A DNA stretch of 64,000 bases from Spinacia oleracea (lineage: Eukaryota > Streptophyta > Magnoliopsida > Caryophyllales > Amaranthaceae): NCBI RefSeq assembly GCF_020520425.1, contig NC_079492.1, positions 143,561,861 to 143,625,860 of the forward strand, given 5' to 3'. The position numbers and the translations under genes are program-made. Positions 10,988 through 23,493 of this stretch are shown in pieces (position 1 is the stretch's first letter; the number at the start of each line of letters is the position of its first letter). The notes beneath the pieces are model-generated. The model was not told the origin of the DNA and did not search any database. It was given only the letters and a program-made list of their open reading frames with translations.

Positions 10988-12415
10988 CCCATTATTTTTA
11001 TTTTGAAATTATTCCCTTGGGAAACCCTAATTTTCGAAAAATAATTCACATAAATTGAACAAAATTTACAGAAATTTAAGAGATTGAACCATTCGACAGA
11101 ACGATAAAAGTTCGATTTTGAGAAGGTTTTCATACCTCTATCTCATCCTATATTTGGAGGTGCATTGAAATTGGATTGAAGGTATGATTATATGTTTCTT
11201 TACTTACAATTTACAATTTAGATGTTTTTATCAATTAAATCATCTGTATAATTGACTTAATAACAAATCAATTGCTGTTTCTGAATTCGTACAATTTCAC
11301 ATTTTCCTGTGTTAATTTCTCTAAATATTCTTCATTTTTGTTCCAATTTGTTCAGGTATAGTACTCAACTTCGTCACTCAGGTAATCGATTTTTCCTTAA
11401 ACCTGTTTAATTTTTGTGTTATTTTTGGTGAAAATTAATCAATCTATAAAATTATCGCAGAGCAGCCAATTTTAGGTTATGAGGTTTAGTTGGAAGTTAC
11501 AGGTAGGACAAGTTTCTGCAACTTGTTTTTTGTGGTTGTTAAGATTTTGCTAACAATAATTGCAATATAAATGATGACCTTTATGGAGCTGAAGTTAGAG
11601 TGTATGATTCATACACATCATAACGAGGATCGAAGAAAATATATTGGAAAGAGTTTAAGAAAAGATTGGCCCTATTTTATTTAAGGTATTGTAAAGAAAA
11701 TGTCTGTATGTTTGTGAAATTAAGGGTGAGAGATGGCTACTTTTGGTACGTTTGTGAAATTAAGGGTGAGAATTGAATATTTTTGGTGGATTCTTATTGT
11801 CATATGGTCTAATTTGAAGCGCTTTGTTGTTATAATGTATTACTGGTTTGAGGGTTTGGGGATATTGTAAGGTTGGAATGAAGAACGGATTGTTAACAAG
11901 ATTTCATTGAGCTTCGGAAAATATCCTGGTTAAAGACTTGAAAATTACATTTCCTTGTTAGTTATTGGACGCAATATCAAGTGATTAAATGGAAAATAAA
12001 CACTGAAAAGATCAGACTATTAGAGTTTCAAATTTATGATGGCATTTTAGAGCATTCTCTATTCTGTCCACTAATTCTATTAGCTGACTACACTAGTGAT
12101 TTGTTCTGACTTTAGAGTCCTCTTTCAGTTGTACCTTTAGGATCAATTTCTCATGCCGGTTTCATTGTCTAATTGTGTATAGTAACCGGCCCTGTTGATG
12201 TTGTTATGATGTTTGTTGATGATGACACTAGTTCTGTTGATTTTTTTATTTCCGAACTTAGAAACCCTAGATTTGTGATGGTTTGTTTGTATGTGTTATG
12301 TATATAGATCGACCTTATTCTTCTTCTCATACAGTGTCACTTTTTTTGAGTTTAATTATTGTATTGTTCTCTGCTCGTGTTTACTGCAGTTCGAACTCCC
12401 TATCAGCGAATCACC
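10988..12415 (+). other. 5' region of the DUF6598 gene with probable leader introns
   Basis: No long open frame. Leader-like sequence with AAACCCTAA (11021-11030) is followed by several AG/GTATG, CAG/GTAATCG and CAG/GTAGG borders (near 11180, 11380, 11500) and a final acceptor TTTACTGCAG at about 12389, 27 bases before the ATG. Most likely one or two 5' UTR introns; the exact exon set is inferred. Confidence 0.45.
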
Positions 12416-14182
12416 ATGGCACAACCGATGGTTGATGTTAGCTCTATCACCATCTTCCCCAGTTCCTTACCATGTCAAGTTTATGGTCATATTCTGGTTT
12501 GCGACAAAAATGATTCAAAACCAATCTATTCAAAGCTCTATGAACGGGATGTGGATCATGCTGATGTTATCTCCGAAATCGGACAAGAATTATTGCTCAC
12601 GGGTCTTGATATAGTAATTTCAATGCGAAAACCTGTGATATCCATACTTCTCAAGGACAAGGCTCAAGATAATGCTTTCATTGCTCATGGCGATATTCTT
12701 CTGGACAATACAACAAGCAATGACTATGAACAACTCAAGTGTCCCCAAGTTAAGGGGGACCGTGGGCACGTCAAGGTGAACTATATTGCACTGGCATGTG
12801 CAGTTGGGGCTGAAATAACAATTAAATTACACAAAGATGTAGAAGAAACTGTAAGACAAGAAGCTTCTGATAAGAGCATTTATGTTTCTGGATCTATTGT
12901 TGCTCGTTATGGCAGAACTTATGAATGCACAGCTTCCGAAACTGAAAGGACAATCTTGAATATACCATCAAACCAGCCTATATTGGTTTCCTTTGTTTCA
13001 GGAGAGAGAGCTCCGCTACATCTTACGAGAAGTCTAGTAGCTGTGCCTGCATATACGTCTCTTACAATTGTAGCAGACATACGAGAAAAAAGTACCAACG
13101 ATCCAATTCTTAATTGCACTGTTGAATTTTTGGCCTTTCAGTGGAGAACTTATTCAAGTGCTTGGCCTGAATTTTGTATTAAAGATGAACAAAATCGTAT
13201 TGGTAGAAAATGGGAACATTTGGATGTTATGTTTAACGAAGCATTTGATTTTCAAAACTCATACAGAAAATCCTGGTTAGCTATGATGTCAATGAAGTCA
13301 TTAGCTACAAACCCGGAAGATGCTAAGTATGGAAGATGTCTGTTGGAAGTATTTTCTTTTTCGATTTGTCGGAAAAACGATGAAGAGTTGAATGTCTCTG
13401 GCACCATAAATGTTGAACATAACCATTTGAGTCTTAATATTTTCAACAGAGATGGACAGAATCCTGTTAGATTGTCGAAAGGTAGGAAATTGTTACCTTT
13501 CACCATTTCTGAGTTCATACGCTCCGATTTTAATTTTCACATAAGAGTGAAGCTTGAGGATGCTGATGGCCGTCTTCTAATCAAAGACGGAGCTGTGCAT
13601 TTTGACACGGAAATGATCGCAGATAGAGAGATGCGTAATTGTGAGTATAATAGGCTCTTATGTGCTGTAGTGCAAGGTGAGCAACATCGTGGCGATTGTG
13701 TGGTGCATTATGCAAACTTCAGAAATGCTGTAGGGATACAAGTGAAGAGTGTTTTGATTTGCAAGGGAAGTGTTGTTGATATTCTTAGGGTTTATGGAAG
13801 GGTTGTTGCTTGGTCTGGTATATTTGACTACACAAGCGACTATGACAAAAAATACTACCGGAAAGTTCTGTTTGACAACCCTGAAGACAGTGACGATTCT
13901 CTTTGGAACGTAGTTCCCAGGAAGACAGAAGAAGAAGAAAGTCCTTCAGATGGACATAATAAGATGAGGGAAGTAGATCTTTTTACATCTAATGTTGTTA
14001 TGCCCCTTGGTTTTCCTTTGCTTATAAATGTAGACTTGCATGCAGCTTCCCATTTCGTAAGAGGTCCTACTGAACACTTGGAGGATACTTTAAAATTTCA
14101 GCTTCATGATGAATCTCCATTAAGAATTGAACATGAAGATTTTGAAATCTTATTTCATATGAAATGGATAAAAGGATTGTGA
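12416..14182 (+). CDS. DUF6598-domain protein (588 aa)
   Basis: One intact exon of 588 codons. The start is taken at ATG 12416 (TCACCATGG context, just after a TTTACTGCAG splice acceptor); the open frame upstream to 12359 lies in the presumed leader intron. Residues about 5-170 (VDVSSITIFPSSLPCQVYGH, ELLLTGLDIVIS, KPVISILLKD, and the LACAVGAEITIKL strand) fit the plant DUF6598 pattern. A second, more diverged unit of the same beta-rich type follows from about 285 to the end (GRCLLEVFSFSICRK, ELNVSGTINV, FNFHIRVKLED). DUF6598 is common in plant proteins, some of which join it to other domains. No rRNA N-glycosidase or kinase domain is visible here, and there is no signal peptide or membrane segment. 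Function is unknown. The gene lies between two remnants of an RVB2 duplicate. Confidence 0.75.
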   Translation: MAQPMVDVSSITIFPSSLPCQVYGHILVCDKNDSKPIYSKLYERDVDHADVISEIGQELLLTGLDIVISMRKPVISILLKDKAQDNAFIAHGDILLDNTTSNDYEQLKCPQVKGDRGHVKVNYIALACAVGAEITIKLHKDVEETVRQEASDKSIYVSGSIVARYGRTYECTASETERTILNIPSNQPILVSFVSGERAPLHLTRSLVAVPAYTSLTIVADIREKSTNDPILNCTVEFLAFQWRTYSSAWPEFCIKDEQNRIGRKWEHLDVMFNEAFDFQNSYRKSWLAMMSMKSLATNPEDAKYGRCLLEVFSFSICRKNDEELNVSGTINVEHNHLSLNIFNRDGQNPVRLSKGRKLLPFTISEFIRSDFNFHIRVKLEDADGRLLIKDGAVHFDTEMIADREMRNCEYNRLLCAVVQGEQHRGDCVVHYANFRNAVGIQVKSVLICKGSVVDILRVYGRVVAWSGIFDYTSDYDKKYYRKVLFDNPEDSDDSLWNVVPRKTEEEESPSDGHNKMREVDLFTSNVVMPLGFPLLINVDLHAASHFVRGPTEHLEDTLKFQLHDESPLRIEHEDFEILFHMKWIKGL

Positions 14183-14723
14183 GGAATAGTACAAATCTGT
14201 GCCATATATAGATGAAGGGAAGGTTCAGACTTGAGAAAGGGTTGAAGAGGTTCTCGTACCTTATAGTTGGTAATTAGTGTTTTATTTTAGAAAGGAAGTG
14301 TACGTTATTGGTGTTTTTTGTTTTTTCGTTTTGAATAATTCTGAGGAATAATTTGAATGTGGTGCTAATTTATTCAATATGCAATCAAGTTTCATACGAT
14401 GCATCAAGTATGTTGCTCTAGTCATAAAAAAAGTTGATGGAGAATTGCGTGTATTTTGTCATAGTTTCAGGGGTGCAGACTGCAGAGTAATGAGTATCTT
14501 TTATTAAGAAACTTGTTAAAGCTGAGCTCTAATTTTCTCTCAAAGCTCTTCTCTTCCTTTTCTAACTTAACCGACCTTGGCGCTCATGAGGGTGTAATAA
14601 TGCATTTTTTTTGCTTATCTTGGCGGACTGACGAGGTTGAAGAAGTTAGTTTTTGGGATTAATTGAATCATCTGAGCAACCTCTTTGCCTCCTGTTTTTG
14701 GGATTAATTGAATCATCAGAAGA
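14183..14723 (+). other. 3' flank of the DUF6598 gene
   Basis: The 3' UTR probably extends to about 14340-14400 (ATTCTGAGGAATAATTTGAATG). From 14650 a short motif, TTTTTGGGATTAATTGAATC, occurs twice (14655 and 14696) immediately before RVB2 homology resumes. Confidence 0.4.
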
Positions 14724-14821
14724 GGTTGGACCCCATACCAAGTTTGTGCAGTGCCTTTGCAGAAAAGGAAAGAGGTTGTGCATTGTGTTACCCTTGATGA
14801 GATTGATGATATTAACAGCAG
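14724..14821 (+). pseudogene. End of RVB2 exon 1, truncated copy with a 10 bp deletion
   Basis: Matches the last about 100 bases of RVB2 exon 1 (18315-18422), including the splice donor AACAGCAG/GTACTCTC. Compared with the intact gene, ten bases are missing after GTGCAGTGCC, which shifts the frame. No exon 2 copy exists in the unit, so it cannot encode the helicase. Confidence 0.85.
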
Positions 14822-14884
14822 GTACTCTCTTTCTTTGTGGAAATTTATAACCATTTGTCTTCCACTTAGTTTGTTTGTGAGTCT

Positions 14885-15190
14885 TGTTTCGGTTTTATGT
14901 AAATGTGGTTTTTGAGTGTAGACTGCTGGGTTTTTTGCTAAGAAATTAGAAATGTGCTTGTGATTCTAGACTGCTGGTTTTTGCTAAAAAAACGTGGTTT
15001 GTGTGCTTATTGCTGGTTTTAAGCTAAGAAATGGGGTTTATGAGCCGGTTTTGGCTAAGAAACGTGTGTAAATTGCTGGGTTTTAAAGCTAAGAAATGTG
15101 GTGTGTGTGTGTGAGGGTAAATTGCTGGTTTTTAAGCTAAGAAATTGGTTTCTGAGTGGTAGAGTGATGGTTTTAGGCTAAGAATTGGTT
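14885..15190 (+). repeat. Intronic minisatellite, copy A
   Basis: Irregular repeats of about 35-45 bp built on GACTGCTGGTTTTTGCTAAG and AAATGTGGTTTGTGAGTGT. The same array is in the intron of the intact gene (18520-18845), so it predates the duplication. Confidence 0.75.
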
Positions 15191-15194
15191 AAAT

Positions 15195-15739
15195 TCTTGA
15201 TATTAGGAAGTGACGGTTGAAATAGGGCTAACTTAAACTCCATTATTTCTTGTTATGATATTTTGATTCAAAAAACCAATTTGAAAAAAGTAAAGTATCT
15301 TGGTAGAAGGCCAACTACTCAGAAAAAACCAATATTGAAGCGTAAAACCTGCATTATACACCTACAAGAGCAATCTGAGCAACCTCTTTATCTTCTGTTT
15401 GAATGCCAAGAGCAATCTTTTCAGAATAGGTTGTACTGCACACTGGAATTGCCATAGGTGACAAAATTTCAAGGATAATAAGAGAGATTCGATGGAGTAG
15501 GTGTAAGTTTCTTACTAATGTGTTCTCTTGTGTATTAACATCCAAATTTCCCGTCAAAAAAAAACACATTCAAATATAGAAAATAAATGCGGGTCTATAG
15601 CATTTTGTCACTAATTAGATGCTTAACATGTCCAATTGGAAAGGTTATCTAGTCGGCTGTTTTATTAGTTTCTCTAAAAATATACTTGATTTACTACATG
15701 TCGAACGAGAGGAGGAATCTGGGTTTGACCATATTCTTT
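15195..15739. other. Duplicated RVB2 intron sequence, then spacer
   Basis: 15200-15370 matches 19035-19235 in the intact RVB2 intron (CTCCATTATTTCTTG.TATGATATTTTG, CATTATAC.CCTACAAGAGC). From about 15375 homology is lost; no gene is seen up to the LINE relic at 15740. Confidence 0.55.
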
Positions 15740-15990
15740 TAATTGAGTAGATAATGATGAGATTGTCACCTTCAATAGTTCAATGTAGAGTCTTTTAATG
15801 TTGATTCGCTAGACTTCTTGGATACCTTTGTGAATAACACTAGTTTCAGCTATAAAAGCTTGAAAATGACCAAGATGGTAGGTCCAGACCGTGAGAGGTT
15901 ATCCATTACTGTCTCTGGTTATGATTTATGTTGAGAAAGATTTGCAAGAACCATTGAAATTAAGTTTGAAGATATCCAATAGAAGCACCA
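15740..15990 (-). pseudogene. LINE RNase H relic, copy B
   Basis: Paralogue of 8425-8650, with the same broken minus-strand motifs (DSNGQPLTA-like, IHKGIQEA-like). Decayed independently, with different small indels. Confidence 0.55.
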
Positions 15991-16359
15991 ATTCTTAAAT
16001 GAACATGGTCCACACTAAATTTATTGTGGACCATTCCTAAAAAATGTCAACAATTTATTCGTGATTTATTTTGGCATGTTTATTAGCATTATTATGAAAA
16101 AAAACATCAAAATAGTTTTATTGATACATGTTGTGCGATGCGGTTTAAAGTCAAAATTCATCTTTTACTATATATAAGAAATGTGTTGATTAATTTATTA
16201 TAGTCACTATATGAACAACAAAGTTCACTAAGCAGGTAAAAGGGGCTAGAGAAAATTAATGATTTTGGATCCACACTAAAATACTATTGTGGACCAGCTG
16301 ACCAGGTCCACGTAAAAATAATCCCTTGTAAATTGTAATTCAATTCGAGGCAATATTAA
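15991..16359. other. Spacer with a possible small insertion
   Basis: Between the LINE relic and TTGTAAATTGTAATTCAATT there are about 330 bases absent from unit A. They begin and end with similar words (GGTCCACACTAAATTTATTGTGGACC and CCACACTAAAATACTATTGTGGACC), so this is probably a short TIR element. Confidence 0.4.
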
Positions 16360-17109
16360 CACTGTGTTTGGGAACCAAGAAAACTTGAAAATGTGAGGAA
16401 AAGTAAAACTATGGAAATCTGTAGAAAACGAAATCTGAAGAAATATGTAGAAATCTCAAATTTTAATTTGTTTGGCTAATTATTATGAAAAACTGGGGAA
16501 ATTGAAATATCTCATATATTTCATTTCTTTAATTTTGTTTTCTACAGATTTCCACAGTTTTTCCATCACTTTTGAGGGGGAAAAGTATGGAAAAAAAGGC
16601 AAAATATAACTACTCCCTCCGTCTTTTTTTGTTTTTTACGTTTTCCTTTTTTGGTATTTCAAAATGTTCTTTACATTTCCTTTTATACTATCACATAAAT
16701 GACTTAATATTCTATCAAAATTTGTGTCAAATTATTATTTTAACCAATTAAATTCACTGGGTCATTTAATATCTCATACTTTTCCATTGGTACATTAAAT
16801 TTTTCTCATTTTTCAATACATAATTTTGATAAAAATGAAAACATTATAAATAAACGTAATTTATCTTATTTAAATAAAAAAAAATTGAGGAATCTCGAAG
16901 CTAATTAATTAATCGTTAAAATGCATGAAAAATACCAAACGTAAAAAACAAAAAGAGGCGGAGGGAGTAGTTGATTTCCACGATTTCCACACATTTCATT
17001 TTTCTCACTTTTCCATTTAAATTACCAAACAAGCTAAAATTAAGGAATTCTCATGTTTCCACAATTTTACACACTTTTCATCATTAAATTAGAATTCCGA
17101 AACACACTG
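16360..17109. mobile_element. Tourist/PIF-Harbinger-like element with TAA target duplication
   Basis: TAA flanks both sides (16357-16359 and 17110-17112). The ends are CACTGTGTTTGGGAA and TTCCGAAACACACTG, inverted repeats. The paralogous unit A has the uninterrupted site (GGTAATACTAAAG near 8731). A Stowaway-like MITE is nested at 16611-16969. Confidence 0.8.
16611..16969. mobile_element. Stowaway-like MITE nested in the Tourist element
   Basis: Ends TACTCCCTCCGTCTTTTTTT and AAAAAGAGGCGGAGGGAGTA, with flanking TA. The left arm (ATGTTCTTTACATTTCC, TATCACATAAATGACTTAA) resembles, inverted, the right half of the composite at 47677-48228. Confidence 0.75.
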
Positions 17110-17195
17110 TAAAGTTTTTTTTTGTGTGGTGATTACACAAAATATTATTTCGAATACGGTAAATTCTCAAACGTGAAGGTTATAATGGGACAGAT

Positions 17196-17557
17196 TAAAG
17201 ATGGTCGTGGGCCGTCCCGGCCCGACCTAATACGAAAAAAGTCCGGCCGGCACGAGCACGAATAAAGCACGAGCCGACACGTGTACGGAGTCGTGGGCCG
17301 ACCTGGGTCGATTTTTTTGGGAAAAAACACGATAACTCGATAAGGCACGACACGACTCGATCTAGCACGACAAAATACGCTAAATTTAGTAAAATTAGGC
17401 TTAGACACAACTATCCAACCGACACGAAAGGCCGTGGTCCTGGGCCATATTTTGAACTTTTCAGCCCAGCCGGGCACTAAACTGAGCGTGCCTAGGTCGG
17501 ACCCGACCCGTTTAGGCCCATGGCCCGAAGCCCAGCCCAAAGCCACTTTAGTCCGAC
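17196..17557. mobile_element. GC-rich inserted element in the RVB2 proximal promoter
   Basis: Comparing with unit A (GACAGATGGAGTATCAGAAATAAC near 9155), about 360 bases are inserted between GACAGAT and GGAGTAACACAAATAAC. The insert is GC-rich with inverted words at its ends (GTCGTGGGCCGTCCCGGCCC against CGGACCCGACCCGTTTAGGCC). It ends about 115 bases before the RVB2 start codon. The superfamily is not certain. Confidence 0.6.
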
Positions 17558-17625
17558 GGAGTAACACAAATAACATTTCACACATTTGACTCCCTTCTTC
17601 CCTCCGATTTCCTTCTTTTCCCTAA

Positions 17626-21477
<3,852 letters not shown>

Positions 21478-22490
21478 TTTATAGATACTATGTATGTATT
21501 GAATTGTAAGCTCTTGAAATGAAAGTTTGATGCTCATCACCTAATTCAGAAGGACAACAAGAGATTTAAAGGAGAATGTTCATCACCCCCAGTGAAACTC
21601 ACATGCTTTAGTGGGTTGAGGGTAGACCTGTGAAGCGGCCTCTTAGATGTTGCATGGATCTTAACAAGTCTAAACTTATTTTTCATGAAATAAATGAAAA
21701 TAAGATGAATGTAACAGGGTCGTCCTTGGTATGTAAAACTAGTTGCATTTTGCTGGTTGTGTGAATTTTGAGAAAATGAATTTCTGTTTTGCTTGAATGT
21801 TACACAATGAAGTGAAGTATATTTTATATAGAACCCGGGTAAGACATCGTGGCTTGAGGAAATATGGATTGATAATAGAATACTATGCTTGTTATGTTGG
21901 AGCTCTTGTGTTTATTAGGGTTGCATTGATATGGAAATAAATACGAACCGTGATGAATTAATCTCAAATACGTTATGCAAACCGTGATGTTTCAATTTTT
22001 ACTTTTCACTTTTTCTAATGAAATTTTATACTGTATTATTTTTATCTCTAATTCTACATTAGTAAAATTTATTAAACATTAGTATTCTTAAAGTACTTAT
22101 TGAGACAACTCAAACAAGACCTATATGAATAATTTTTCTTATATATTGAAAATAGTCAGCTTCCATTTAATCAAAAGAGCAAAAACAAGAATTAGCGAAA
22201 CATGCACATATATGCCAGTTATATTATTTGAGCAAACATGCTTGGACTAATGGTTAAGACTGAGGATCTGCAATTTGTATTGCCTGACAGACGAGGGAGG
22301 CTCTCCATGTGTTGACTTACCAGGAAACAAATAATCAGTCAGCATACTCAAAATCTCAGAAGCCATACTTCATATCAAACCAAAAGGGATATGAAAATAA
22401 ATCTAAAAGCCGAAAAACATAACTTGACCTCTTAACACTCATTGACCTTAGCTTTTATGGTTAAAACATGAAGAAAAGAAAACTCAGTAA
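21478..22490. other. 3' flank of RVB2 and intergenic spacer
   Basis: The RVB2 3' UTR probably ends near 21780 after AATGAATTTCTGTTTTGC. The remainder is AT-rich. No gene is seen. Confidence 0.45.
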
Positions 22491-22772
22491 TTACTCCCAG
22501 AGGAAAGCTCCCATGGCATACTTCCTCTTTTGCTCCAAAGTTCCGGTAATCGGCAAACCATATGAAGCAAGCAAACAATCTAACTTCCACTCCACCATCT
22601 TCTCATAATCGTCCTTCTTGTACCTAGGATAATGCAATGGCATCTGGAAATACTTACTGCTATTAGACTTCCCATCCTGTTCATCAACGAATTTCGAACC
22701 TCCGTTGACTGCAACCCGAGCAGGCGTCTGTTTGAAACCATAGCTGAAAAACCTCTCAAACAATCTAGGCAT
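22491..22772 (-). CDS. Small DUF7722-type protein (93 aa)
   Basis: A single-exon ORF that starts at ATG 22772 and ends in TTTCTCTGGGAG plus TAA. The C-terminal half carries the recognised plant pattern: QMPLHYPRYKKDDYEKM, WKLDCLLASYGLPITGTL, EQKRKYAMGAFLWE. Such small proteins of unknown function are widespread in land plants. There is no signal peptide or membrane helix, and the N-terminal 45 residues are variable. A TATA box lies 71 bases upstream of the ATG, so this is very likely an expressed gene. It lies tail-to-tail with RVB2 and upstream of the 3' end of the transporter gene on the same strand. Confidence 0.8.
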   Translation of the reverse strand: MPRLFERFFSYGFKQTPARVAVNGGSKFVDEQDGKSNSSKYFQMPLHYPRYKKDDYEKMVEWKLDCLLASYGLPITGTLEQKRKYAMGAFLWE

Positions 22773-22842
22773 CGTCTTTAATTTCTCTTTACTTCCTAAA
22801 TGTGTGTAAGATTTTATGATTATGAGCTACTTCAATGGTCTA

Positions 22843-22852
22843 CCTTTTATAG
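22843..22852 (-). promoter_or_regulatory. TATA box of the DUF7722 gene
   Basis: CTATAAAAGG on the minus strand, 71 bases before the ATG at 22772, with an A/T-rich leader ending AATTAAAGACGATG. Confidence 0.7.
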
Positions 22853-23493
22853 GGTTTTCGGGGATCAAGAACAAGGAACTTACCTAAAAAATGCATTAGG
22901 AATAGAATAAAAGAATGACAAAATAGAAAAATCAGTAAGATTCTGATAACAGAACCAATTCCTAAACCATTGTTTTCTCGAGACATAGTTATTATGCAGC
23001 AAGTTATGCTCTGATATGCCGCATCAACATATTCCCAATGTACCAGACTGAAGAATTTGCAGGAAGAAAACATGTGAAACAGAAGAATTCTGATATCTAA
23101 ACTTTCAAAAGGGATCAATTTATAACCATATTCAATGTCAGCTAAGCAAGATTACAAAATAATGGCTAAACTTTACTTACAATTTAGCAAAGGAATAAAT
23201 GCTTTCCAAAAAGTAATTCAAAGGCATATTCAGTTTCCTGTAGGACTAACAACTTACTGTATATTTCCTCGGCCTTGCAACCAAAGATGAAAACCTAACC
23301 AACTTCTCCTGTCAGGAATATTAATCAGTTCTTTTTCCTGCAGAACCCTTACGTAGGCAGCAGCACCAACGACCCGAAAATCAGAATTCAGCACCTTGTT
23401 GAGCATAAACCAGAATAATCAGGAAACCAGGCCACTTCAAACTATGATTTGAAGTGCAGATGCAGATAAGCATACTCTTTCGGCAAAATGGGG
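22853..23493. other. Upstream region of the DUF7722 gene and 3' UTR of the transporter
   Basis: No coding region is seen. The transporter transcript probably ends near 23260-23400. Confidence 0.45.

Larger units (their letters stand above)
8400..15470 (+). repeat. Upstream unit (A) of an old tandem segmental duplication
   Basis: Unit A shares, in the same order with unit B (15735-19230), a LINE RNase H relic, the sequence TTGTAAATTGTAATT.AATTCGAGG, the RVB2 promoter/leader, the RVB2 start codon, the end of RVB2 exon 1, its splice donor, an intronic minisatellite and the following intron sequence. Unit A has lost most of RVB2 exon 1, and a DUF6598 gene sits in its place. Each unit has private transposon insertions that are empty sites in the other. 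Confidence 0.8.

Noticed and set aside
17145-17585. 146-codon minus-strand ORF upstream of RVB2
   Set aside because: It spans the GC-rich inserted element; the frame is open because of base composition and is absent from the paralogous unit.
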